Positions 53,755 through 62,377 of a stretch of 64,000 nt of DNA are shown here, in pieces. A program made the translations under genes and the position numbers. Every line of letters starts with the position of its first letter. Within the stretch, counting starts at the first letter, position 1. The notes under the pieces were generated by a model that did no database searches, was not told where the DNA came from, and saw nothing but the letters and a program-made list of their open reading frames with translations. The DNA is from Saprospiraceae bacterium (GTDB lineage Bacteria > Bacteroidota > Bacteroidia > Chitinophagales > Saprospiraceae). The stretch spans positions 82,333 to 146,332 of the forward strand of contig JALWRC010000073.1 in the NCBI GenBank assembly GCA_027080725.1, written 5' to 3'.

Positions 53755-56700
53755 ATGCAATTCTTTCGGGTATTCCATTCTTTTGTGCTATTGACATCCA
53801 TCATCTTCCTCCCAACGGAGGCCGACGCCCAATACGGCAAACGGGCCAACCACTGGTATTTTGGAGACCACATGTATATGGATTTTAGCAATGGGGCTCC
53901 GGTTTTGACAAAAAAAGGAGCGATAAACACCTTCGAGGGGTGCGCCACCATGTCCGATGAAAATGGCAACCTCCAGATTTATACCGACGGGGCAACGATA
54001 TGGAACAGAAACCACAATGTCATTCCCAGAGCCACCAAATTAGGAGGGCACGCGTCAACGACTCAATCCGCCCTAATCCTCCCCAAGCCGGGTAGTAAGG
54101 ACACTTTGTACGTCTTCTCTCTCGGAGCGGGAGAATCCGTACACGGATTACACTATTCCGTCGTCGATATGAAAGGGAATAATGGTTTGGGGGCATTAAT
54201 TTCCAAGCGGAACTTTCTGTTAGGAGACGAATGCCAGGAACAAATCACAGCCGTACCCCATTGCAACCGCAGGGATTTTTGGGTAATCGCGCAAGGAGGC
54301 AACTCAACCCTATTTGAGTGGCTTCTCACCCCTAAAGGTATCATCCTTCCTCCTAATAAATACAATTTTGCTTCCTTACCATCTGTGGGGAATTTAAAAA
54401 CCTCCTTCGATGGAAAAATGTTAGCATGTGGTGGCACGGACACCGTCACTCTATTTGGCTTTAACAATCAAAATGGGGATATCTCTCTTATCCATTCTAT
54501 TCCTATACCTATTACGGGGACGGTAAGCGGCTTGAACTACCTTTACGGCTTGGAGTTTTCACCTAACAGTAAATTTCTTTATTCACTGTCTCCTTATTAT
54601 AGTTATCTATTCCAAATTGATTTGCGCGACCTCACCCCCTCAAAATTAGAACGTTCTGTGATTGAAATATTTCATACAAATCAAACAAGTTCATTTTTTG
54701 GAATGCAACTCGGCCCCGATCACAAAATATATATTTCAGATTGGGCTTATGAAAATATGCATGTCATAAATAAACCCAACGAAAAAGGATTGAGTTGTGA
54801 CTTTATTTTTGATGGACCATCCATTGCCGGCTCGATACCACTTGGTAATTTGCCCAATTTCACACCCTTACATGTTGCAGAGGACACCACTTCCTACGAT
54901 ATCCAGGTAAATGTAACAGACCAGAACAAATGCGACGGCCGGGCAGAAATAGAAGTCATCGTCACCCCTTCTCCCCCCTCAGCCACCTACCAATGGATGA
55001 AAGGGGGCAGGAATGGCACTCCTTTGCCCGACAAGAGCTCGATCATTTCGGTATCCGAATCCGGCACTTACACCGTCAAGGTGACCCTCCTTACGGGGTG
55101 CGCTGACAGTACCTCCGGGCTAATCGCCTACAAGACCGTGGAGGTAGATATTCCGGAAGCCTTAAAGATATCCGATGTGTCCGTCACATCATCCAACTGC
55201 GCACAAAGCACGGGGGAAATCACAATTCAGGTCTCGGGGGGAACCCCCGGATACACGTACTCCATAGATGGCGGCACGACTCAAATGTCCAACCATTTCA
55301 CCATGCTCGCCGGAGGCAGGCACAGAATACGTATCATCGATGCCAATGGGTGTCCCATAGATACGACCATTGTCCTCCCGCAAACTTCGCCTCCAAGGAT
55401 CGGCATTGTCCAAAAATTTGACGCCAGTTGCAATGAAGATAATGGCGCCATAGAGCTATCCGCCACGGACGGTGTCCCGCCCTACGAATTCTCCAACGGA
55501 GGAGGACTCTTTACGCCTTCGACGGTGTTTGACCGGTTAAAACCCGGGAGTTACACCTTCTATGTGCGCGACATGAACGGGTGCAAGGACTCCATCGAAA
55601 TAGAGATCAATGCCCTTTCTGCCCCGCAAATCATCGATATACAAACCACACCTGATGGTTGTACAGACCCCATGGGTACTGCGGTCATTCACGCCCGCAG
55701 CGATTCGCCTCCGCTTATGTATAGTATAGGCGGAGGAATGTTTACATCAGACAGCATTTTTGCCATGCTCAAAGCGGGCAGGTATGAAATCGTCGTCAAA
55801 GACCAAAACGGCTGCACTGCCAAGAGCTCCTTTGACATAGAGCAGCCAAATCCACCGGACATACAAATCATCGACCACACCAAAGCGACATGCAACCAAA
55901 ACAATGCTACCCTCACCATCAACGGCGTAGGAGGTTCCCCACCCTATCGTTATTCTATCAATGGTTCTTCTCCCTCCTCCGCCAATACCTTCACAGGACT
56001 GTCTGCAGGCACCTATCGATGTAGCGTAATCGATGCCAAGGGGTGTAGAAGGGATTCCTCCATAGAAATCGGCCTTATCCCTCCCCCATCCCTGACGACC
56101 GCAGATATCCTGCCCGCCTACTGCGGCATGCAAGACGGCAGTGTAACACTTATGGGACAATGGGGCACGCCCCCGTATCTCTATTCCATAGATGGGATTA
56201 ATTTTACGTCCGACCCCGTCTTCTCCGGATTAAAAGCAGGCACATTCCGTGCTTACCTCAAAGATGCCAATGGATGTCTGGATACCCTAACTGTCAACAT
56301 ACCGGACATGGAAGGGGTCAAAATCATCTCGACAGACACCCATCCCGCTTCCTGCATGAAGGACAACGGTCAAGTCACCATTCGCACCTCCGGCCGGGGA
56401 AGCAGAGTGTTTTCTATCGATGGAAACACCTTTACACCGGATAGCCTATTTACCGGATTGGCTGCCGGCTCATATACCGCCTATGTCCGGGACGAACACG
56501 GATGCCAAGACGCTCGAAGCTTTACCATCTCATCTTCGGGGACATCCCTCACCCAATCCTTAGATGTCAACGGAGCCACTTGTGGTTTAGACAATGGAGC
56601 CGTAGTCATACGCACGGCATCCGATTCTTTGGAGTACTCGCTCGACGGTATACATTATACCCATACCGCCTCGTTTGACAGTTTGGAGGAAGGGGATTAC

Positions 56701-57288
56701 GTCTTATTTGTAAGGGATCCAAGCGGCTGTGAAAGCAGGCAGGCCTTCACTATCACCGGCACTCCGCCTCTGCAAATCGAACAGATCGAGACCTCCGCCT
56801 CTGACTGCTATGAGGCTACGGGCACAGCGACTATCCAGCTCTCGGGAGGCTCGGGAAAGCATTGGGTGATCCCGGATGGCGGCATGAAGCAAGACCTCCT
56901 ACTCCTCCACCACCTCGCTCCCGGAACCCATACCGTCACGGCAGAAGATGAAGTGGGATGCCGCGATAGCCGGACATTTGAAATCGATAAAGAGGGTTGC
57001 TCCTTTTATGTCCCCAACACCTTTACGCCCAATAGAGACGGAGTCAATGATGTATTTAAAATCTATCCCTACGAGGGATTTAAAGGGGAAATCCGTCTGT
57101 TTGAAGTGTTTGACCGGTGGGGAAACACCGTCTATCGCGCACAAAATTTTGACGCGGACAAAAGTGGATGGGATGGCACATTTAAAGGCAAGAAACTCAA
57201 CCCGGGCGTGTTTGTATATCATATAATCGTTGCATCGCAGGAACAAAAGACGGACAGCTTCTCCGGGACGATTACCCTCCTGAGGTGA
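53755..57288 (+). CDS. SprB-repeat adhesin-like protein with gliding-type C-terminal domain (type B sorting)
   Basis: A 1177-residue exported protein (signal MQFFRVFHSFVLLTSIIFLPTEADAQ, first 26 residues). Residues about 30-385 resemble a beta-propeller (NHWYFGDHMYMDFSNG, TSDENGNLQIYTDG-like blades). From about 465 to 1080 there are eight units of about 70 residues, each with a Cys near the start, G-T-P-Y-x-Y-S-I-D-G in the middle and DxNGC near the end: the SprB repeat. The last 95 residues are the gliding-motility-associated domain (VPNTFTPNRDGVNDVFKI, FDRWGNTVY, WDGTFKGK, PGVFVYHI), a type B sorting signal. SprB-like adhesins carry gliding; this one is much shorter than SprB. Confidence 0.92.
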   Translation: MQFFRVFHSFVLLTSIIFLPTEADAQYGKRANHWYFGDHMYMDFSNGAPVLTKKGAINTFEGCATMSDENGNLQIYTDGATIWNRNHNVIPRATKLGGHASTTQSALILPKPGSKDTLYVFSLGAGESVHGLHYSVVDMKGNNGLGALISKRNFLLGDECQEQITAVPHCNRRDFWVIAQGGNSTLFEWLLTPKGIILPPNKYNFASLPSVGNLKTSFDGKMLACGGTDTVTLFGFNNQNGDISLIHSIPIPITGTVSGLNYLYGLEFSPNSKFLYSLSPYYSYLFQIDLRDLTPSKLERSVIEIFHTNQTSSFFGMQLGPDHKIYISDWAYENMHVINKPNEKGLSCDFIFDGPSIAGSIPLGNLPNFTPLHVAEDTTSYDIQVNVTDQNKCDGRAEIEVIVTPSPPSATYQWMKGGRNGTPLPDKSSIISVSESGTYTVKVTLLTGCADSTSGLIAYKTVEVDIPEALKISDVSVTSSNCAQSTGEITIQVSGGTPGYTYSIDGGTTQMSNHFTMLAGGRHRIRIIDANGCPIDTTIVLPQTSPPRIGIVQKFDASCNEDNGAIELSATDGVPPYEFSNGGGLFTPSTVFDRLKPGSYTFYVRDMNGCKDSIEIEINALSAPQIIDIQTTPDGCTDPMGTAVIHARSDSPPLMYSIGGGMFTSDSIFAMLKAGRYEIVVKDQNGCTAKSSFDIEQPNPPDIQIIDHTKATCNQNNATLTINGVGGSPPYRYSINGSSPSSANTFTGLSAGTYRCSVIDAKGCRRDSSIEIGLIPPPSLTTADILPAYCGMQDGSVTLMGQWGTPPYLYSIDGINFTSDPVFSGLKAGTFRAYLKDANGCLDTLTVNIPDMEGVKIISTDTHPASCMKDNGQVTIRTSGRGSRVFSIDGNTFTPDSLFTGLAAGSYTAYVRDEHGCQDARSFTISSSGTSLTQSLDVNGATCGLDNGAVVIRTASDSLEYSLDGIHYTHTASFDSLEEGDYVLFVRDPSGCESRQAFTITGTPPLQIEQIETSASDCYEATGTATIQLSGGSGKHWVIPDGGMKQDLLLLHHLAPGTHTVTAEDEVGCRDSRTFEIDKEGCSFYVPNTFTPNRDGVNDVFKIYPYEGFKGEIRLFEVFDRWGNTVYRAQNFDADKSGWDGTFKGKKLNPGVFVYHIIVASQEQKTDSFSGTITLLR

Positions 57289-57327
57289 TGGGGCATTGGC
57301 CGAAAGAGTATGGGCAGCTCGGTGTTA

Positions 57328-57345
57328 ACCATTTCATACCAAAAA
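57328..57345 (+). repeat. Copy of the interspersed ACCATTTCATACCAAAAA motif
   Basis: Exact plus-strand copy in the convergent gap between the SprB-repeat gene and the OmpA gene. Confidence 0.7.
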
Positions 57346-57386
57346 GGCCAAATGGTGTAAATGTCACGACCTTCAGTATACGAATC

Positions 57387-58640
57387 TTAAAGCTTTAAGA
57401 TTTTTATCTCTACCCGCTGATTCTTCATTCTACCCTCACGCGTTTTATTGGTCGCGATAGGCTTTCGCTTTCCATACCCCCGGTAGGATAGCCTGCCCGG
57501 GTCAATCCCTTTGGCGACCAAATAATCATAGACGGACTTGGCACGGGCTTCAGAGAGACGATTGCAATACAAGGGCCTGGGGCGGCTGTTGGTGTGGCCC
57601 CCTATCTCAATATGGACATTTGGATTGCTCTTCAAAAACTCATAAATCTCATCCAATGCGGCTTTGGACTCTTCTCTAAAAGAAGTGGAATCCGCATCAA
57701 AATACAGCTTTTCAATTTTAATAACCTGTCCTTCCTTTATCTTACCTGCATCTAAAGCCTTGATAATCTTTTCTTTCTTAGGAGGCGGTGGAACTTCGAC
57801 CGGATGATGGACCTTTGGAATAACAGGCTTCTTAGGTTTCGGCTTGGGTTTCTTTTTAGTCTCTTTACGTTCATCTTGCGCCTTATTGTACTCCGGATTG
57901 CTTACGGTCGAGGTGTAGAGTTTATCTTCCGGAGGACAGGGTACCGGGATGATGTTGGAAGCTTTATCCAACAAGACATTGCCATTATATGGGGCCGATA
58001 CGGGAATCTCGTAGTAGGCTTCGAGTTCGAAATACTCATGGGTAAACTTGGGTTTGAAATAAAAGTCGTACCGCATCCAATTATTATTGATAATAGCTTG
58101 TGATTCGGCCAATAGCTCCTTTTGATTGCAGTAGCCATTGCCCGCCCAGATGCGCAAAACCACCGGATTGGTAAAATCAAACTCCACCTGTCCAGCGGCA
58201 TTGGTGCGAACTTTCTTTAACGCTTCACTATCGCGCACTTTGTGTAGTTTATCGACTTTCAAGCCGCTTAAGTATTCATTAGCACGGGATAAGTAGATCG
58301 AGAATTTGTAACATTGGCCACGAAGCAACGGTACTTGAAGCCGTTGGGATACACGCTCCCATGTGTTGGTAGCCCGGACCACCATCCCGAGGTACGTCTT
58401 GCCGTCGAAGGGCTTCTGCTTCACCTCAAAAAATGTTTTGTCTGCCCCTTGAATATCCGGAGGAGTCTCATCCTTAAATCCGCAATCTATCCAGCCCAAC
58501 AGGCTAAAGCGCCCTTGGGTCCCTCCCTGAGTAGGATTGCCTTCAAAAGAGGGATTGGTTATAGGGATGATACGCGCTTGTGTAAAAGCCGGATGGACCA
58601 CTAAGGAAATCAAGCCAAAAAGAAGCAATGAGTACCGCAT
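57387..58640 (-). CDS. OmpA-family protein with N-terminal jelly-roll domain
   Basis: A 417-residue protein; I start at the ATG at 58640 (MRYSLLLFGLISLVVHPAFT), a clean signal peptide. Residues about 20-200 look like a carbohydrate-binding-type beta-sandwich (NPSFEGNPTQGGTQG, then ATNTWERVSQRLQVPLLRG). A Lys/Pro-rich linker (KKKPKPKPKKP) crosses to the C-terminal OmpA domain from about 310, which keeps the peptidoglycan-binding pattern (GHTNSRP and NRLSEARAKSVYDYLVAKG). Genes of this type often lie beside type IX substrates, as here, convergent with the SprB-repeat gene. Confidence 0.9.
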   Translation of the reverse strand: MRYSLLLFGLISLVVHPAFTQARIIPITNPSFEGNPTQGGTQGRFSLLGWIDCGFKDETPPDIQGADKTFFEVKQKPFDGKTYLGMVVRATNTWERVSQRLQVPLLRGQCYKFSIYLSRANEYLSGLKVDKLHKVRDSEALKKVRTNAAGQVEFDFTNPVVLRIWAGNGYCNQKELLAESQAIINNNWMRYDFYFKPKFTHEYFELEAYYEIPVSAPYNGNVLLDKASNIIPVPCPPEDKLYTSTVSNPEYNKAQDERKETKKKPKPKPKKPVIPKVHHPVEVPPPPKKEKIIKALDAGKIKEGQVIKIEKLYFDADSTSFREESKAALDEIYEFLKSNPNVHIEIGGHTNSRPRPLYCNRLSEARAKSVYDYLVAKGIDPGRLSYRGYGKRKPIATNKTREGRMKNQRVEIKILKL

Positions 58641-58808
58641 AGCACCTTTATAAATAACCGTATTATACATTATATATTATCATAATATTATTAATAACCC
58701 GAGTAAATTCAGCCGTATCATCATCCATTGCGCACCTCTACTCAATGCCTGCGATAAAACACGCATCATATCCCGCACACCAACTCCGGCCGATTGCTCA
58801 TCGCTTTA

Positions 58809-58824
58809 ACCATTTCATACAAAA
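58809..58824 (+). repeat. Copy of the interspersed motif (ACCATTTCATACAAAA)
   Basis: Plus-strand copy with ACAAAA at its end, preceded by TTTA. Confidence 0.65.
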
Positions 58825-59018
58825 TTATATTGTCTAAAAAAGCAGAAATTGTCCCTGTCTACAATACATACCATAAGACGGCCTCCATGTCTGCATTGTT
58901 AGGGCACAATACGTCCTGCCATTTGTCCAATACCGGTTACGCTAACACATACATTAAAACTCCCTTCAATGAGTACAACCAAGGCGCCTAAACCCAGCAG
59001 CCCCATACATTTTTCATT

Positions 59019-59031
59019 GTATGAAATGGTT
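59019..59031 (-). repeat. Copy of the interspersed motif 10 bases past the dehydrogenase stop
   Basis: GTATGAAATGGTT on the plus strand is a minus-strand AACCATTTCATAC. Confidence 0.65.
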
Positions 59032-59040
59032 GAACAAAGC

Positions 59041-60222
59041 CTATTTGAAAGCATTTATTCCGGTGACTTCCATTCCTATGATCAAGGTATGAATGTCATG
59101 GGTTCCTTCGTAGGTAATCACCGTCTCGAGATTCATCATATGCCGCATGATGGGGTATTCGTTAGTGATACCCATTCCGCCGAGCATTTGGCGGGATTCC
59201 CTGGCAATCTCTAAGGCCATATTGACATTGTTAAATTTAGCCATGGATATCTGTGCCGGCGTGGCTTTGTGCTCATTGGCCAATGTCCCCAAGCGCCAGG
59301 TAAAGAGCTGCGCCTTGGTGATCTCGGTAATCATATGAGCGAGCTTGCGCTGTTGGAGCTGAAATCCCGCTACAGGACGGTCAAATTGGACCCGTTCTTT
59401 AGAGTATTGCAAAGCGGTATCGTAGCAATCCAATGCAGCTCCTATCACTCCCCATGCAATGCCATAGCGCGCTTTGGAGAGGCAGGAAAGGGGTCCTCGC
59501 ATCCCTTTGACCCCCGGCAGAATATTCTTTTTCGGGACGCGGACGTTTTCGAATACGAGTTCGCCGGTGATGGATGCTCTCAAAGAGAGTTTTCCATGGA
59601 TCTCAGGTGCCGAGAATCCCGGCATATCTTTCTCCAGTATCATGCCGTGCACGACGCCCTCTTCGTCTTTTGCCCATGCCACTGCAATATCCGCCACCGG
59701 CGAATTGGTGATCCACATTTTGGCACCATTGAGTATGACGCTGTCCCCATCATCGATGAAGTGGGACACCATACCCGTGGGATTAGAACCGAAATCGGGC
59801 TCGGTCAACCCAAAACAACCGATTAGTTCACCACTACCCAACTTGGGCAGGTATTTCTTCTTTTGTTCTTCACTGCCATAAGCAAAGATGGGATACATCA
59901 CCAAGGAGCCCTGTACGGAAGCCATCGAACGAATGCCCGAATCCCCGCGCTCAAGTTCTTGCATGATCACCCCATAAGCAATTTCGTCCATGCCACCTCC
60001 GCCGTATTCTACCGGTAAACTTGGGCCGTATGCACCAATTTCGGCCAGGCCTTTGTACAAATGTTTCGGGCATTCGGCCCGCTCGTAGTAATCCTCGATA
60101 ATAGGGGTTACTTCCTGCTTCACCCAGTCCCTTACGGCATCCCGTGCGAGCAAATGATCTTCGCTGAGCAGCGCATCCATATTGTAAAAATCATGATGTT
60201 GATATCTGTCTACCTTTGCCAT
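59041..60222 (-). CDS. Acyl-CoA dehydrogenase, glutaryl-CoA dehydrogenase type
   Basis: A 393-residue flavoenzyme. CFGLTEPDFGSNPTGM is the FAD/substrate loop; RYGIAWGVIGAALDCYDTALQYSKERVQFDRPVAG (first half and second half are both standard) and the C-terminal VITYEGTHDIHTLIIG with the catalytic Glu follow glutaryl-CoA dehydrogenase rather than medium-chain enzymes. It would oxidise and decarboxylate glutaryl-CoA to crotonyl-CoA in lysine and tryptophan breakdown; the substrate is inferred from sequence pattern only. It is a single gene with a TACCTTTG box 28-35 bases upstream. Confidence 0.88.
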   Translation of the reverse strand: MAKVDRYQHHDFYNMDALLSEDHLLARDAVRDWVKQEVTPIIEDYYERAECPKHLYKGLAEIGAYGPSLPVEYGGGGMDEIAYGVIMQELERGDSGIRSMASVQGSLVMYPIFAYGSEEQKKKYLPKLGSGELIGCFGLTEPDFGSNPTGMVSHFIDDGDSVILNGAKMWITNSPVADIAVAWAKDEEGVVHGMILEKDMPGFSAPEIHGKLSLRASITGELVFENVRVPKKNILPGVKGMRGPLSCLSKARYGIAWGVIGAALDCYDTALQYSKERVQFDRPVAGFQLQQRKLAHMITEITKAQLFTWRLGTLANEHKATPAQISMAKFNNVNMALEIARESRQMLGGMGITNEYPIMRHMMNLETVITYEGTHDIHTLIIGMEVTGINAFK

Positions 60223-60249
60223 TTCGATTTAGTTTTATTATTAGGTGCA

Positions 60250-60257
60250 CAAAGGTA
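60250..60257 (-). promoter_or_regulatory. -7 box (TACCTTTG) of the acyl-CoA dehydrogenase gene
   Basis: Perfect TAnnTTTG on the minus strand, 28 bases upstream of the ATG. Confidence 0.5.
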
Positions 60258-60384
60258 ATACATCTGTTGGTCTAATGGTCTGTCCCCTTAAAAAGAATTA
60301 CTTTCGGAACACACTCTCCGGCCGATTCCTAAAGAAAAGGGATAGTGCATGAAATACACCATATGTAATAGTGGGCAAAAATCA

Positions 60385-60402
60385 ACCATTTCATGCCAAA
60401 AC
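60385..60402 (+). repeat. Copy of the interspersed motif (ACCATTTCATGCCAAAAC)
   Basis: Plus-strand copy with one change (ATGCC for ATACC), just past the oxyR stop. Confidence 0.65.
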
Positions 60403-60411
60403 AAACCCGGG

Positions 60412-61362
60412 TTATACCTTATCAATTTGCCTCCATTCTACGATATTCCCCCGTTCTTTTTGAAGCATCTTTACGGGAACTGCCGCCTTAATCTCGGAGA
60501 TCAACGCTTCGAGCAAATGTTCCTTCACAAATGTTCGCGCGTGCACCAAGCTCACCTCACGAACCGGTGGAGTCCCTCCAAAGGACTTAATCACTCCTTC
60601 GGAATGATGCTCATCGATGGCCAGTTCCGGTAGAAGGGTGTAGCCTCCTTCACGCTCCACCATTTTTTTGATGGTCTCCAGCGAACCACTCGCATACTCA
60701 AAATGTCCTTCTCCTTCAGCGTGATCGTGATAGCCACATAGATTAACTACTTGGGTTCGAAAACAATGCCCATCTTCAAGGAGCCAAAGATCCGGCCCTG
60801 CCAATAATGCCGGAGCCACTTCCTTTAACCAAGCATAGGGATGGGAGGAATTGACATACAACAACATTTCTTCATAAAAAAGAGGATGCTCATCAATGAC
60901 AGCATCATGTAGTGGTGTCACAAGCAACCCCAGGTCAATTTGCCCGACCTTTAGTTGATGAAGAATATCTTCGGTCAAAAGCTCTACAATCTTAATATGC
61001 ACCTCAGGATAATTTCGACGAAAAGTCCCAATAAATCGAGGCAGGAGGTAAGGGGCGATTGATGGAATCACTCCTAAAGTCAGGCTGCCCGACACTGTTT
61101 GGCTATCTTGCTCTACTATGTATCTAAGTCGCTCTGCTTCTGCCAAAACCACCCGGGCTTGTGCTATCACCTTTTCCCCAACCGGTGTTGGCTGGACAGG
61201 CTGAACACTTCGATTAAAGAGTTGCACCCCCAAATCCTCCTCCATCTTTTTGATCTGCATACTTAAAGTGGGCTGCGTCACAAAGCATTTATTTGCGGCA
61301 GTCACAAAATGCCGATAGGTGTCCACAGCGACGATATACTCCATTTGAATTAGTGAAATCAT
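60412..61362 (-). CDS. oxyR: OxyR, LysR-family peroxide sensor
   Basis: A 316-residue regulator. I start at the ATG at 61362 (MISLIQMEYIVAVDTYRHF), the usual OxyR opening; an upstream TTG is less likely and an internal ATG at 61344 is possible. The HTH (TAANKCFVTQPTLSMQIKKME) is near residues 21-41. The effector domain has the two redox cysteines, Cys200 (GHCFRTQ) and Cys209 (VNLCGY), spaced nine residues apart as in known OxyR. It is divergent from a peroxiredoxin gene with an OxyR-type box between them. The -7 box overlaps that OxyR box, so it probably represses itself. The predicted transcript start falls almost at the ATG, suggesting a leaderless mRNA. Confidence 0.93.
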   Translation of the reverse strand: MISLIQMEYIVAVDTYRHFVTAANKCFVTQPTLSMQIKKMEEDLGVQLFNRSVQPVQPTPVGEKVIAQARVVLAEAERLRYIVEQDSQTVSGSLTLGVIPSIAPYLLPRFIGTFRRNYPEVHIKIVELLTEDILHQLKVGQIDLGLLVTPLHDAVIDEHPLFYEEMLLYVNSSHPYAWLKEVAPALLAGPDLWLLEDGHCFRTQVVNLCGYHDHAEGEGHFEYASGSLETIKKMVEREGGYTLLPELAIDEHHSEGVIKSFGGTPPVREVSLVHARTFVKEHLLEALISEIKAAVPVKMLQKERGNIVEWRQIDKV

Positions 61363-61365
61363 ACG

Positions 61366-61373
61366 CAAATATA
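61366..61373 (-). promoter_or_regulatory. -7 box (TATATTTG) of oxyR, overlapping the OxyR site
   Basis: Perfect TAnnTTTG on the minus strand, directly before the oxyR ATG (61362). Its last bases lie in the first ATAG of the OxyR box. Confidence 0.55.
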
Positions 61374-61406
61374 GTTATTATCTATAATACCATAGATATT
61401 ATCGAT
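61371..61406. promoter_or_regulatory. OxyR binding site between oxyR and the peroxiredoxin gene
   Basis: Two dyads, ATAG-N7-CTAT (61371-61385) and ATAG-N7-CGAT (61392-61406), spaced 21 bases, match the four-element, 10-11-base-spaced OxyR footprint. The second dyad abuts the -33 box of the peroxiredoxin promoter, the position expected for activation. Confidence 0.8.
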
Positions 61407-61437
61407 TTGATTTATATCTATTGACCTCGTATCTTTG
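61406..61437 (+). promoter_or_regulatory. Promoter of the peroxiredoxin gene: TTTG-N20-TATCTTTG
   Basis: TTTG (61406-61409) and TATCTTTG (61430-61437) with a 20-base spacer match the Bacteroidota primary sigma factor promoter, 42 bases before the ATG at 61479. Confidence 0.8.
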
Positions 61438-61478
61438 CATCATAATTAAACATTAAATAACCATTAAAAACAAATCAT

Positions 61479-62135
61479 ATGGAACCATTAGAAAACAAAG
61501 TAAACGTCATGCCGAGGATAGGTGATCAGGCACCTGACTTCGAAGCGGTAACCACGAAAGGGAAAATCCGGTTTTCGGAATTTGCAAAAGGCAAATGGAC
61601 CCTCTTATTCTCTCATCCTGCCGATTTTACTCCGGTTTGTACGACAGAGATGTCCGGATTTGCTCAACAAAAAACAAAATTTGATGCGCTCAATACGGAA
61701 CTTATAGGGCTGAGCATCGACAGCATACATTCACATCTGGCTTGGGTCAACAATGTAAGAGAGAAGACAGGAGTGTATTTTGACTTTCCAATCATCGCCG
61801 ACATAGATATGAAGGTAGCCAAACTGTATGGCATGCTTCAGCCTAATGAAAGTGAGACAGCAGCGGTTCGCGCCGTATTCTTCATCGACCCCTCCAAAAA
61901 AATCCGCCTTATCATGTACTATCCTTTAAATGTAGGAAGAAATATGGATGAAATTCTAAGAACGCTAGAGGCCTTGCAGTTCTCTGACAAACACGGCGTA
62001 GCCATGCCGCTCAATTGGAGAAAAGGGGACAAGGTCATCATCCCACCACCTAAGAGTTTGGAAGAGATGAATGAAAGACTTGCAGATGACTCCTGTGAAC
62101 GGGTGGATTTCTACTTGTGTAAGAAGGAGATATAA
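61479..62135 (+). CDS. Peroxiredoxin (Prx6/ApTPx type)
   Basis: A 218-residue thiol peroxidase. The peroxidatic Cys54 lies in HPADFTPVCTTEM. Two C-terminal cysteines, Cys206 and Cys214 (DSCERVDFYLCKK), are placed like those of the archaeal thioredoxin-peroxidase type, so it may form disulfides rather than act as a plain one-Cys enzyme. FIDPSKKIRLIMYYPLNVGRN is a family block. It detoxifies hydrogen peroxide and organic peroxides. Its promoter has an OxyR site, so induction by peroxide is likely. Confidence 0.95.
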   Translation: MEPLENKVNVMPRIGDQAPDFEAVTTKGKIRFSEFAKGKWTLLFSHPADFTPVCTTEMSGFAQQKTKFDALNTELIGLSIDSIHSHLAWVNNVREKTGVYFDFPIIADIDMKVAKLYGMLQPNESETAAVRAVFFIDPSKKIRLIMYYPLNVGRNMDEILRTLEALQFSDKHGVAMPLNWRKGDKVIIPPPKSLEEMNERLADDSCERVDFYLCKKEI

Positions 62136-62164
62136 AACCTTCAGCTATTTTTGAATAACGCCAT

Positions 62165-62207
62165 TAATCCCGTAAATCAGGACTTTAACTCCCGGTTTGC
62201 GGGATTA
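62165..62207. terminator. Hairpin between the peroxiredoxin and acetyltransferase-fragment genes
   Basis: TAATCCCGTAAA (62165-62176) and TTTGCGGGATTA (62196-62207) pair over 12 positions with one wobble around a 19-base loop. It lies after both stops' region in a convergent arrangement but has no clear T-run; it overlaps the last codons of the fragment on the minus strand. Confidence 0.5.
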
Positions 62208-62377
62208 TTAATTAGAGCATGCCACCCCTCACTACGAATACCATACACCAGGAGGTCATCAAACACATTGCTAAGGTTCTTAGCAACCTTTCGATTATTG
62301 GCATAGGTCACCAAATCATCGATATCCCCTTCCTGCCAGGGGCGTAATTCAAATAAACAACTGTCCTGTTTTGTCAT
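62177..62377 (-). pseudogene. Truncated GNAT acetyltransferase (N-terminal fragment)
   Basis: A 66-residue frame whose first 38 residues (LRPWQEGDIDDLVTYANNRKVAKNLSNVF) are a clear start of a RimJ/RimL-type acetyltransferase. The rest (DDLLVYGIRSEGWHALINNPANRELKS) is foreign to the family, which should continue for about 130 more residues with the acetyl-CoA loop. The likely explanation is a deletion or insertion that joined the 5' end to unrelated DNA. The ATG follows the stop of the EcsC-like gene immediately, so it would be transcribed. A small functional protein cannot be excluded. Confidence 0.65.

Larger units (their letters stand above)
58641..59040. other. Gap with two opposite copies of the interspersed motif
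   Basis: A 400-base region between the OmpA gene and the acyl-CoA dehydrogenase gene. It has motif copies at 58809 (plus) and 59019 (minus). A frame from 58969 into the dehydrogenase antisense looks random. Confidence 0.5.

Noticed and set aside
58969..59214. 81-residue plus-strand gene
   Set aside because: Mostly antisense to the acyl-CoA dehydrogenase gene; its translation has no domain pattern.
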